From Cladobotryum mycophilum (Eukaryota; Ascomycota; Sordariomycetes; Hypocreales; Hypocreaceae): 64,000 nt of DNA. The stretch lies in contig CM071590.1 of the NCBI GenBank assembly GCA_036429605.1, forward strand, positions 5,642,001 through 5,706,000. The letters run 5' to 3'. Position 1 is the stretch's first letter; every line of letters begins with the position of its first letter. The notes under the pieces were generated by a model. The model worked only from the letters and a program-made list of their open reading frames with translations. It was not told the origin of the DNA and did not search any database. Of the stretch, positions 44,321 through 55,516 are shown piece after piece. The translations under genes were made by a program, and so were the position numbers.

Positions 44321-46169
44321 TAACGGTAACAACTGCAGCATCCATCCATTGGGGTTACACACGATCCGTCGTGGTAAGCCGGTGGTCCGAAACAGTAAGC
44401 ACTCAACTGGGTCTGGCTTCGGAGGGTATCGAAGAGAGGAAGTGTTTTCTTTTTTTCTTTCTTTCTTCCTTTCTCTTCTATAGCCGGAACGGAACGGTTT
44501 TGGAAGGGAGAGAAAAAAAAAGGGTATTGCGACGGTCAAAGCGATTGTCAGAGTGGTAGTGGTACTCCAGGCGGCGCTGTCTCGATGCGGCCAATGGGTA
44601 TTTGGTGGCAGAGACAAAATATGCATCAGGATGCTCATGTGCAGTTTGCAGGAAACACCAAGAGAAAGCCACCTCATCATTTCAGTTGCAATGGGATGCA
44701 ATGCAGAGTCCATTCAGAACGAGACTAGGACGAGATCAGAAGCTGTGCATCCGGGTCGTGCAAGAAGAGGAAGCTCTTGTGACAAGAAAAAAATACTATT
44801 TGCGTGATGCGATGTGATGTGATGTGAATGGATGATATGTTGGATCTGTTGGATCAGATGAATCTGCTGGATTTGGGAGTTTGTCTGCCTTGACCACCCA
44901 CCAACACAACACAAACAACACAAACAACAAACGCCGACATCCCCGCAAACACTAAGGCAATCCAATGGGACTCTCCGGGTTGCGGGAGGGAGGTAGAGAG
45001 AAGTAGAGAGCGAGACAGAGAGAGGCTACTACTGCGGAAGCCGAGACGATGCGATACGAGAAAGCACAGACGGGCCAAGACAAGACAAGACAAGACAACA
45101 ACGACGGCTTACTCCGTCCCGTACGGCGCACTTGGCTTTGCTTTGGAGGGGGAAAAAAGGTACATGCAAACAGGTATTTTTGATGGCTTGGTGAAAACTG
45201 ATGAAAAGAGAGATACTCCGTAGAGTAAGCCGACAAACAAGAAGAAAAAAAGACATTGACGTTGTTTGTCACACGACATCTACCTCTTAGCCGAGGACAT
45301 GTTCTTCTCCATCTCTCCCTCACCCCTTCCAAGCCCTTTGGTCTAGAATGGATTCCAAGACCCTTGATCCTTACGGTCTGCAAAGAGAGAGAGAGAGGAA
45401 GAAAAGAAAAAGAAATCCAAAACGTCATGAATAACCTTGTGCCTTTGCATCCATTGGTCCTCCGTGGCTTATGGAGATGAAGAAGGGGTTGCAGTGCGGG
45501 ATTAGGGTCGTTTCAGGGAACCCAAGCCCTCCCTTCCTCTCCCCTCCCCGCAGCGAGCCCACTGTACAAGTACAGGTACAAAAGTACAAGTGCAAGTAGT
45601 TTGTTCGATGGGGCTCTCTTTTGGGCGGAATCTTGGCAGATGGTTGGACATCAACTGTCCAAGGTCCCCCCTCCCCCTTGTAATGGATGCCCAGATGCCT
45701 GCACCCGTCCAACAAGCGCCTCTACTGCTGATGCAAGGCACCCGACCACTAAATTAATTAGCACCCCCTCCCTCATCATCATCATCATCCCCCCAATATG
45801 ACATAGCTAGCCATTAGCTACGATAGGGATCATGACGGAGACAGTCTTGGCTTGCCCAGCTTTTTGTTTTTTTCCTTGTTTGCTTTTGTTTCACGTTGGT
45901 ATGGAAACTTGCAACGGGCAGTATGTTATAAAAAATTGGGCCTGAGCCAAGGAATCTATTTTCAGGCAAGGCAAAACGGTCTAAAAAAGAAAAAAAGGGA
46001 AACAGACTACCGGCCATCACACCCAACATCTCGGACAGTCCCGAGGTTTTTCGATACAGGGTATGCCTGGGATGGGATGTTTGGGCTTTATGAGATTAAG
46101 GCTTCAGCTGAGATTCAAGGACTGAAGTGCTAGGTAATGAATAGAATCATTGTTTGGGTTATGGGAAAG

Positions 46170-46191
46170 GAGAGAGAGAGAGAGAGAGAGA
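46170..46191. repeat. (GA)n microsatellite
   Basis: An uninterrupted AG dinucleotide run inside the gene-poor region. Confidence 0.95.
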
Positions 46192-48726
46192 AAGTAGGGC
46201 TATGCTTGTCACTCCACCATGGTGATACTGCCCAGCCAATATTTGCCATCCCCTTTGCCTCCTGTCTGATTTCCAAACCGTGACACCTCGAGTGACATCT
46301 TTTCTCTCTCTTCAGAGTTCAATAGTGTCAGCTATTGTACCTCAGCTGGCCGCATTATAGATCCTCATCAATAGGTAGTTAAAAAAAAAAAAAAAAACGC
46401 CATGACTTAGACCATAGGATCAAGAACATCTTCACTCGCACGCACGCACATGATAATTCTGAGACGTTCTTGTGTCTCTATCTGGCTTGGCCCCGGGGCC
46501 ACACATCTGATCTCAGACATTTTTTTCTTTCTTTCTCTCTTTGACCGCAAAGCCAAGATTATCGAGACACGACTCGCACGGCAGTTGCTCGTCAGGGTAG
46601 CAATCCAAAACCGCATCTACTCCGTATACGATCATCTAATCTCTCTGTTGAGCCTCAAATACTTCTTTTTGCGTGCAAAGTAATTTTACCTATAGGAGTT
46701 TACTATGGAGCAACCATTGTAAATTGCGTTTTTTTATTTTATTTCTTATTTTTTATTTCTATTTTCGCACACGTTGCGGTGAAAAAGGAGAGAGGCAAGG
46801 CAAGGGGAAGGGAAACGCCAAGCGAGAAAGGCTGGCTTGGTTGGCCGCAATATATTTCGCTTCACTTTGCCGAGCGGGCAAACGGGTATTATTTGTTTTC
46901 CTTTTCCTTCTAATGGGTAACTAATGTATTTGTACCATCAAATACACGTATTGATTCCCCCCCTCGGCAAACGCAAGACGCGAGTCGTCAACACTTTTTT
47001 TAGCATCACGCAATTTTTTTTATCATCTGCATTTTTGCTTCTTTCTTTTTTGTCTCTTGCCTTATCACGTCAACGTGGAGGCGAGCGGTTGGCTGAATGT
47101 ATGTCTCTGAAATGGTAATATAAAATGAAAAACAAACAGAAGAAAAAAACCATTTTCGTCTGCATACATACATGCTTGCTTGCTGCAGTGCATCTTGCTT
47201 ATCGATAGATGTGCTGTTGTTGCATTTGCGTATGTTTTTTGTGTTACCTTTTTCCATCTCTTTCCTTCAGCAGCAACCATCTTCCCCACTGAATTATTAG
47301 TGCACTTGCACACTGCACACTGCACACTGCACTGTTGTTAATGCACTGACTAGACCACTAGGACCACCCCCACCACACACGCACACACCCTCTAGTTTGT
47401 TGCTGGGTTAGCTGTAACCTCCCGTAGCGCCAGGGGAAAAAGAAAAGGACATGAGCCCAAAGAGAGCCTAGAATCAAGGCACCCGTAAATTAATTTTGGG
47501 GAAACAAAGTGACGAAATACAGCCCTGGAGGCAATATTGTCTGTCCACCCCTTGGCGGCGGTACCTGGAGCTACCACTGGGGGCGCTGGTGCTCCGTCAC
47601 CAGTGGGAGAAAGGGGTGTGCGGGCATTGGGGTTCAGCGCTCCAGGGCTCCACATCCGCACCATCACAGTGGACTAACTTGCACTCGACAGCATGGGTTC
47701 CCTCGTCAGTGCATCCATCTGTAGAGGGGGAGGGAGGGACATGCAGAGAGCGCTGCACTGCATCTAAAACCCCCATTAACGTGTTGGTCACCTCCTCCAA
47801 TTCCCTTCTTATTCCATTTTTACAATTTACACCTTACACGCCAAACTTCCTTTCTAACCAAGCCCTTGTGCATCTGCAAGAACAAAACAAAAAAAGGCGG
47901 TTTCATCGATCCCGCCGTCCGTTCCTTACTCAACATTCATTTCAACTCGTTTAGTCATTCTCGTCACTCACTAAGTTTGGGGTGGTTGTTGTTTTTTTGT
48001 TGTTCCCCATCCATCCATCCACCGCTAAAAAAATAGAAGCACCAAAGGTTTTAAGGTTGGCGACCGCCTCTGCGACCTGCTTCTTCTTCTTTCTTCCCCC
48101 CATCCATCATCCCCTCTTCTTTCTCCATCACGCATCTTCAGTTCCCATTCCTTTCCTTTTGCCTCGTGTCCTTGCAGATACAGTCCACTCCTTTGTTCGC
48201 ACGCCCCCTCCGCATCGTTCGCTTCACTTCACTTTCACTTCTCCGATTCTGATTTCTACTTTCTTAAAAGGATCACGATCCTCGTCGCATCCCCCAGTTC
48301 CCTCGATCCTCTTCTCACAACTCACAAAAAGTCGAGCGCATCAGGTCGCCGACTGAACACAAAGCCTTGTCGTGACTCGTGACTCCTTCTATCTGCGCCT
48401 CTCTCTTTATCTCTCTCTCTCACTCTCTCTATTGCCCTTTATTGGCTTTGAAGACGATCTGCGTCAGGTGAAGAAGAAGAAGAAGAAACAACAAAAGAGG
48501 AAGTCCAACACTCATTGCAACGCTGCAACGACCAACCCGACAGACAACTCATTCAGTCTTGCCTGTTGTCCAACCACACGTTAAAGTTTGCGAATCACGA
48601 CAATCATTCAAGATAAATACCTAAAAAGAAAGAAAAAGACGCAGTGCTGCCCCAGACTGGTTCTGAAGCATCGCCAAATTATATCCAACACCAACCACAC
48701 TTCTCATCCATCACCAACAAGTCAAG

Positions 48727-49233
48727 GTACGTGCTTTTACTCTCATGGGCAATTCAGATAGATCCTCTAGGTCTGGACCGTCTTTGCCAAGTTTGGATCG
48801 ACACCTCCCCCACATGACCATCCCGGCAGTTGTACAGTCACTTTGTTTGCCAGCCTCAAAAGAGAACAAGTGTTCCCCATGTCAGAAGGAGAGGAAGAAA
48901 AAAAAGAACGCCTTGCCTATTCAAGTGGGAACAAGGTCATTCATGTATTGTTGGACCGTTGCATCCATATTCAACGCATTGTTTGGTTTCGACAATGCAT
49001 GTCTTACACCGCATTCCTCATGTGCAGAGAGCGTTCCAACAACAATGCGCCCAAACCACATATTCGCCCCACCATCGCCCGTAGGAGCGAAAGCAAGCGA
49101 GACCTTCGGTCAATTCCTAGTCACCTTCCGCTTCTGGCTTGTCTTGAATACCGTTTTCATCGCTATCACCGTTTTCTTACGATATCATGAGATCCATATC
49201 AAGACATTTAAAAGCTGACCATTATCCTTCTAG
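48727..49233 (+). other. Probable 5'-UTR intron of the CAP/PR-1 gene
   Basis: A strong GTACGT donor after a CT/CA-rich leader and a CTTCTAG acceptor, preceded by a GCTGAC branch point 18 bases upstream, define a 507-bp intron that ends 69 bases before the ATG. It is far longer than the coding introns of this window. The inferred exon upstream (about 48.0-48.7 kb) contains no conserved protein. Predicted from splice signals only. Confidence 0.55.
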
Positions 49234-49302
49234 ACTTTGGACTTTGACTCTCATCATCACCAACATCCTCATCATCTTCTTCTTCATCAACATTCCATCA
49301 CC

Positions 49303-50248
49303 ATGAAGTCCTCACTCATCCTCGTCACCGCTGGTGCTCTGATGGCCGCCGCCGGCCCTGTTGGCAAGCGTGCCTACAAGACTGAGTACATCAAGGAGGT
49401 TGTCACCGTCACTGTCACTGCTGGCGACTATCAGGCTCAGGCCCAGCCTACCGCCCAGCCTACAAACGCCGTCTATGTTCAGAACACTCCTCCTGTGGCA
49501 TCTTCTCTGGACAGGATAAGGCCCAGTGAACAGAACAGCAAGCCGCGCCCAACCTATGCCCCTGCGGTTCCGAAGCCGAACCCACCTGTTGCTGTTCCAT
49601 CAACCAAGCCGACCGATGATTACCAGAGCATCATGCTCCACCAGCACAACCTCCACCGTTCCAACCACTCTGCTCCCAATCTTGGATGGGACAACACCCT
49701 GGCTCAGTATGCCAAGAACATTGCCACAGGCTGTGTCTTTAAGCACGACATGTAAGTGACCTCCCTCTAACGTTACAAGAAGCAAGGAACCAAGTTTTGC
49801 TAACACCCATCAAGGCACCAGGGCAATGGCGGTTACGGCCAAAACCTTGCCGCTTGGGGCTCAACCGGCAACATTGACAACCTGAGGAACAAACTCGCTG
49901 CTTCTGGTGTCACCAACCAGTGGTACAACAGTGAGATGCCCAACTGGCAGTTCTATGGCCAGGCCAACCCTCCCCCGAGCTCTCCCCTCGAGAAGTGGGG
50001 ACATTTCACCCAGGTCGTCTGGAAGTCAACCACCACTGTTGGCTGCTACACTGCCAAGTGCCCTGCTGGCAGCGTCCTTTCTTTCCCATCATGGTACACC
50101 GTCTGCAACTACGGCCCTCCTGGTAAGTTGACCATGTGCCTTGTCGTGGTGTTTTCCCCTCTCACTAACCTTTGCCGCAGGAAACTACGGTGGCCGCTAT
50201 GGTGACAACGTTCTCCCACCTCTGGGTCATCCCATTGCCAGCGTCTAA
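49303..50248 (+). CDS. Secreted CAP/SCP-domain (PR-1-like) protein
   Basis: CAP proteins (yeast Pry family, plant PR-1) bind sterols or fatty acids outside the cell; in fungi they are implicated in lipid export and host contact. Exons are 49303-49751, 49815-50122 and 50181-50248, 274 aa. The order is a signal peptide (MKSSLILVTAGALMAAA), a Lys-Arg site at residues 22-23, a Pro/Gln/Ala-rich linker to about residue 105, then the CAP domain. The domain runs from MLHQHNLHRSNHSAPNLGWD through the CAP1 signature GHFTQVVWKST to CAP2 YTVCNYGPPGNYGG. Catalytic-like His and Glu/His cavity residues (HQHNLHR, LEKWGHFTQ) and paired Cys are present. The leader appears very long with its own intron. Confidence 0.94.
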
Positions 50249-52272
50249 ATGTTTTGACCATTTTCTCTGTCTGACCCTGCACGTTTTTTCATGAGGCCAG
50301 TCTGCGTGCTTCTTTCTCCATGTCCCTAGAAACGAGCTGGGATCAGGTCCCACATTTTCCAAATCTTTATGAATTTTTCGCTTCTCACCTGTACTTTATG
50401 CGATGTCGTACCAACGATTTTTCAACCTTTCGACCAGAAAGTGGAGACGGCGACTTGGCTACTCCATCACGTTTTCTTTAAACTCTAGGTCATTTTTTGA
50501 GTGTTTCCAAGCTCAATGTGCATGGCGTCACTACGATGATGCATTTGGGGATCCAGGAAGGTCAAGGGGCGCTATAGGGGCTGGCGGTGCATGCCCACAG
50601 TGTGCTGGATTCCACACATGGGCATTTCAATTCTACATGTGTGGCAGGGCGTGTCGGTCTGGCTGTGTTCAACGACCAAATCTTGTGGTGGTGGTGGTTG
50701 GAACAAACGGGTTGATAGGCTCTGTCATTAGGGACTTTTGGGTTCATTGGGAGGAACGCACCTCATTTAGCTTGTCAATAGATGTGCATCAACAGTATGA
50801 CATTGTGTCCCTGAACGTGACATTGTTGGTGAGATTGAAGGGTTTGTCGATCACTGCGAAGGTGCCAAGGGACCCATGGGATGATCAACAGGAACGGAAA
50901 GGATGTGCAGAATCCCTTTTGTTCCTTTCTCAGCTTCCTTTTGTTAAACCCAAGTTGAACTAGTGTGTAAATGTATTGGGGAAAATTTCTCGTCATGTAA
51001 ATTGGATGGGGGGTCATCATTCGGGAGAGTTGTTATCCGTGCTGTGAACAATAGTCGAGCAGAATAGTGAGGCTGATCTACCCCAGCTTTTTTCTGAATA
51101 AAAGGTCCAATTATAGAACATGGATGTTTTTCGTTTTGTTTAATGTTTTTTTTTGTCTTTGCTTTGACTAGTTATCTGCCGGCATGAGCGAAGCTCTAGC
51201 GCCATTCTTTTTTTTTTTTTGGGAACAAAACTTAGAAAAAAAATTGTTTAAATTTTGGATACTGCCAATGTCTAGATCTTGGAGTTGAGGGGTTGACAGC
51301 TCCCCACCCCCCCGCACCAAAAAAATAAATAAGTTTGTTTGTTTTGTTATTCGTTATAATTTGGATACATGACTTTTTTTTTTTTGTAACTGAGATTCAG
51401 CAAGATTTCTACTACTTTCTTCTTTCTTTTCTTCTTCTTTCTTCTTCTTCTTTTTCTTCCCTTCCCTTTCTTCTCCATCTTCTTTCTTTTCCCTCTCTTC
51501 TCTCTGTTCTTGATGAGGAGTAAAAGGTTGGATCTTGCGTTTGTTATGTAGAACCCTCTCCGATATCGCTCGTGATTTGGGGACAAGTCCTCTCACCTTC
51601 TCCTGATCAACGGAAGAATGGCCATCCCATCGACCCAATATTAGGGGTCTGTTCTGTTCCTTATCAGACACACACAAACATACAAACACACAAGTACCAT
51701 TGAATATAACTCACAACTATAGCCTCCTCACTTCAGAACCTCCATCTTTTACCTATTATAACCACGATACAGTCCCGCATGATTAGTCGTCTCCATCAAC
51801 TATAATTATATTGCACATCAACCCAGAGTCACTGAATACATAACTCATCACACTCATCTGCCAAAAACAAAATCGACATCTCATTTCTCCCGATTCCAAC
51901 ACAAAATTGAATGCATGTTGAAGCAATTATTCTACTCCAACCATCAACTAAAACTGTCAAAAAAGACATCCATTTTCTTTTCCCTCATTCATCACAACTA
52001 TCCTATTCCGGCCGAAATCACGGTGGCAATTAATTTATAAGGGGCCGCGGAGTGAGCATGGGGCCTATCAATCCAATAGCGTTTAACCAAAAAAGGCTGC
52101 CCAACTATTTAATTAGGTATAGATGTTTGCTTATTCAAACACCATCCTCACTCACCGACTTATCCTCCCCAGATCGCTTATCCTCATCCAACAACCTTCT
52201 CAACATTCATTCCTCTATGTTATACCATTCCACCTACACAGTCCATTTTTTACCTTGTTACTCTCTTTTACA
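50249..52272. other. Intergenic, CAP gene 3' side to 2EXR gene promoter
   Basis: 2 kb without a supported gene. A 186-codon open frame at 50403-50963 lies in the CAP 3' flank and looks random. A pure pyrimidine tract of about 90 bases dominated by TTC runs from about 51411 to 51505. The 200 bases before 52273 are CT/CA-rich, like a leader. Confidence 0.5.
51411..51505. repeat. Polypyrimidine (CTT)n-like tract
   Basis: Nearly uninterrupted C/T sequence on the plus strand with repeated CTT triplets, able in principle to form a purine-motif triplex. It lies in intergenic DNA. Confidence 0.85.
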
Positions 52273-53313
52273 ATGAGTAGTGAGAGTGATGATAGTGTTT
52301 TGGAGTATCATCCTGAGGATTTCAGAGAAACGGATCGTGCTGCCATCAACTTCTTCCTCGGAGGTTGGAGGAACTCGCGCCAAGAGCAGCAGCATATCGG
52401 GAGCAAGAAAAAGTCACCATGCAAGGCCAAGGAACCGGACAATTCTACCAAGACATTTCATCAGTTCGGCGATTTACCTACCGAGCTGAGGAGGTTCATC
52501 TGGGCTGCTGCTTTGCCAGAGGATGAACCAACCATATACATGTACGGGAAGCGATACGCTGATCCACATCGGGACCCGGACTGGTCCGCTCGCAAGGAGC
52601 GCGGCGAGAAACTGCCGGCCTTCTTAGTTCAGGCTGCCATGCCACCGCTTGTGTGGGCGAGCCGCGAGGCCAGAGCCGCAGTCATGGAGTGGGTGAAGCG
52701 CAAGGGATACACTCTCGGATTCAGAAAGGAGACTAGGGGTCATATCCTCTCCCGGCCCTTTGACATAGAGAGGGACGTGCTGTACGTTCCCGCGGCAGCC
52801 TGGGAGGAAGATTTCTCGCACGAGGCCTTCATCATGACAGATGAGGACGCCGACGCAGGGATCAGCGACATGTACAAGAACATCAAGCACTTGGCCCTCC
52901 CCGCATACACGGCAATAGGCAGCATGCACTTGCTGATGCAGCTATTCGAGTTCATGCCCAACCTTGAGACCATCTCAGTCGTCTGGGACGAGCTACCCAC
53001 CATGCGATACAAGCAATCCGCCCTCGCCGCTCGCCCAACCACCAGCCGCCGGGAGCGCCTCGAGACCGCGGTGCAGCCTAGATGGGAGCTCGAGCTGCTA
53101 GACATTGAAGGAACAGACGAAGTGCGAATGAGCGTAGAGGGGGAGGATAGCACGTTCAAGAGAAGGAGGTGGGAGCATGGCGTCCTGGCCGAATATATGG
53201 GAACAATGCGTTTCGAGTTGGAAATGCCATCGGAGATGCCGTCGCACATGCTTGACGACAACGGTCAGTTGCTATTGGAACTCAGGCCGGTGAAGGCCTC
53301 GTTAAGGACGTGA
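52273..53313 (+). CDS. 2EXR-domain protein, function unknown
   Basis: A single-exon gene of 346 aa. The 2EXR domain, a fungal-expanded module named for a conserved EXR-like motif, opens at about residue 60 with FHQFGDLPTELRRFIWAAAL. It continues through PPLVWASREARAAVMEWVKR and FDIERDVLYVP, the typical second half where an ancestral R-E-A-R and a buried aromatic strand occur. LALPAYTAIGSMHLLMQLFEF and LETISVVWDELP follow. Such proteins are numerous in Pezizomycotina and have no assigned reaction. I chose the Met opening MSSESDDSVLEY; 50 more codons upstream are open but hydrophobic and simple. The gene stands alone between two gene-poor stretches. Confidence 0.88.
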   Translation: MSSESDDSVLEYHPEDFRETDRAAINFFLGGWRNSRQEQQHIGSKKKSPCKAKEPDNSTKTFHQFGDLPTELRRFIWAAALPEDEPTIYMYGKRYADPHRDPDWSARKERGEKLPAFLVQAAMPPLVWASREARAAVMEWVKRKGYTLGFRKETRGHILSRPFDIERDVLYVPAAAWEEDFSHEAFIMTDEDADAGISDMYKNIKHLALPAYTAIGSMHLLMQLFEFMPNLETISVVWDELPTMRYKQSALAARPTTSRRERLETAVQPRWELELLDIEGTDEVRMSVEGEDSTFKRRRWEHGVLAEYMGTMRFELEMPSEMPSHMLDDNGQLLLELRPVKASLRT

Positions 53314-54366
53314 AATGCCTGTCTCTATGTGCGGGGAGCCCTGACGATAACCATGAATGAGGTTCGGGCCGTATGCAGAAAAGGACTAGACATTGATATG
53401 TCGGTCCGGCATATAGGGGCATCTCGAGTCGATGACTCGCTTCTTGACGAATAGAATAAGCGTAGGTACGAGATGAAACGCTAAAGCTGCACAATGTGTC
53501 CGACGAGGCGTCACAGCGCCCTTCAAACGACAACGCCAATAATCTCAAAAATTCCACAAAAGCTTGTGAAGCCACACAGGATGCGATGCTCAACCTGGAA
53601 ATAATCCGTCAATGGCAATGCCCAGCCGAGGGGGTGGCCCACCCGACAGCCAACGGGGTACGGCCACGGAATTGATCGAAATCACCCAAGCCCGTGATAT
53701 TCTCCGTTCCCGGGCACATGCCACATGGTAGCTCTCCCTACCTAACGTGCGTGTCCTACTTTTTCTGTATATGATATACGAAGTCTGGCCCAGGCACACG
53801 AGACAAAACACCACCCCCTGTAACTTGCCTTCTTTAGTAGAGATCGATGGTAGCATTACAGCTCATGCAGAAATCTAAACGTGCAGGGCGCAGGTGCCCA
53901 TAAACGGCATTCTTCCTGAGATGGCGGATAGACGGGGATGTGACGGCTACTTCGTTTATGCTTAATCTGGACCATGTGGATCCCCCTCTGCTCAGGCCAA
54001 TATTTGACGCATTACTTGTCTCTTTCGTTCTCGTTAAAGTGAGAGAGGGAATCATTCCGACCGACACTACTTGTACGCAGGTAGCATTCGTGTGACACTG
54101 TTGTTGTTTTTTTGGGCAACTTTTCCCATGACTATCACTTGTCTCTGATAGGCAGGGATCCTAAAATCGGGGTCGGAGCTGATAGATTCATGCTGAGCCG
54201 GGAAGACAGACAGACAGACGGTGAGACCTTTTTTCTTTGAGCGGTAGCCGCTGGGTTCTCGAGTGTCAGTGTTGGCGTAAAGTCATGGCTTCGGCGTATC
54301 GGGATGATCCCGATGATGGCCGCCGCGGAAGCGGAAGCGGATGAGAGGAAGAATGATGGATGCCCT

Positions 54367-54389
54367 TGGTGGTGGTGGTGGTGGTGGTG
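54367..54389. repeat. (GGT)n trinucleotide repeat
   Basis: About seven perfect TGG/GGT units in intergenic DNA. Confidence 0.9.
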
Positions 54390-54922
54390 ATGGTGACGAT
54401 GACAGAGCCAGTCAGCGGGCATGGCAGAGTCATGGATGAGCGTGTCATGTTCCATTCGCTACGAGTGGGATGGCCGGTGGTGGACCAGTTGCATGGACAT
54501 ATTGATTGCTCTCATTAATTTCTGGAGAAGGCATGGTTGGCGTGGCGGAGAAGCGACAGCCGCACCGGTTCGGATGAACGCAAGTCTCAACATGTAGCCG
54601 AAAAGATTACAAAGACGTGATGCGAACCAACGCACGCCATTTGTTCAATTTTCTTCTTCTTCGTTTTGTCTCGGTGTAGGCCCGGAGAGTTGTTACCGTC
54701 GATATTGAGAAGGATCATGTTAGTAGTAGATGTGGAATATAAATCGAGATCTCGGCATTTGACAACGCAGCTGTCAGACAACGTCCGTGTGCAGTTTGAT
54801 ACTTGTAAGACGATGGATAACCTTGACAGTTCCCGCGGTGCTGGCTCGTGTCGGCTGTCAGGATCGGGAGTTTTCGTTATTTGAGATAAAAGGAAACCCG
54901 GGCCGACAAGAGGTGGTGTGGG

Positions 54923-55516
54923 TTGACGTGTAAGAAGCAAGCAAGCATGGCATTCTTTGGTGCATCTGCTGCAGCTCAAATTAATCAAAGTACTTGTAAA
55001 TTATCAAGTAAAAACTTGCGGAAAAATCCTGCATTCATTCAAAATCACAAATCTCCATGTCATATAACAGGCGGAGTTTTGACAAACAATACACACACAA
55101 GGTGTAAAACTCCGTCGCCAAACTTTCCTCATAGGGCAAGTATCCGCGAAAGCGCATCGAAAAGGGATGATGGTGAAGATGCTTATTATGATGATGATCA
55201 GCCACAATGCCCTCTGATGCATATCCAAAACGGGCAATCGTACGTTATTAGCTTGGGAAACTTGCGCAGGTGTCGGGAGCAGCGAACAGACTTCCTTCTG
55301 GAGATCAAACGCGGCAAATTCCAGGCCAGAATGAAACGTGCGTCTTTGGTCCGAAAGCCCGCCAAGGCGTTATGTCCAACCGCCGAGTGGTTAGCTCCCA
55401 GTGCATGGATGGATGCATTGCAGCAGTATTACCAGCAGTACCAGCACGCACCAGCACCCAAGCCTCTCGAACTGCAGGACTTTCCCCAGCCCTTTTTGTC
55501 TTGGTTCAGGTTCTAG
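54923..55516 (+). CDS. Doubtful open frame, 197 codons, no recognised domain
   Basis: I do not recognise this and cannot confirm it is a gene. It is the longest uninterrupted frame in the 6.8-kb gene-poor region. It has a basic middle (RCREQRTDFLLEIKRGKFQ) and a Gln/Tyr-rich end (WMDALQQYYQQYQHAPAP). There is no signal peptide, membrane helix or family motif, and codon choice looks unlike the strong genes of the window. An orphan gene is possible; chance is more likely. Confidence 0.15.
   Translation: MTCKKQASMAFFGASAAAQINQSTCKLSSKNLRKNPAFIQNHKSPCHITGGVLTNNTHTRCKTPSPNFPHRASIRESASKRDDGEDAYYDDDQPQCPLMHIQNGQSYVISLGNLRRCREQRTDFLLEIKRGKFQARMKRASLVRKPAKALCPTAEWLAPSAWMDALQQYYQQYQHAPAPKPLELQDFPQPFLSWFRF

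Larger units (their letters stand above)
41201..49302. other. 8-kb gene-poor region rich in simple repeats
   Basis: I find no gene I can support in 8.1 kb, which is unusual for a compact fungal genome. It holds homopolymer and purine/pyrimidine tracts, C and G runs at 43711-43761, exact TACGGAGTA/TACTCCGTA at 44075, 45214 and 46618, and a (GCTT)n/(AAGC)n inverted repeat at 44226-44320. A CAAGA repeat is at about 45076-45100 and (AG)n at 46170-46191. The last 1.3 kb is very CT-rich and probably the promoter and long leader of the CAP gene. No tRNA or rRNA was recognised. Confidence 0.55.

Noticed and set aside
50403..50963. 186-codon open frame after the CAP gene
   Set aside because: Lies in the CAP 3' flank, composition random, no splice or family support.
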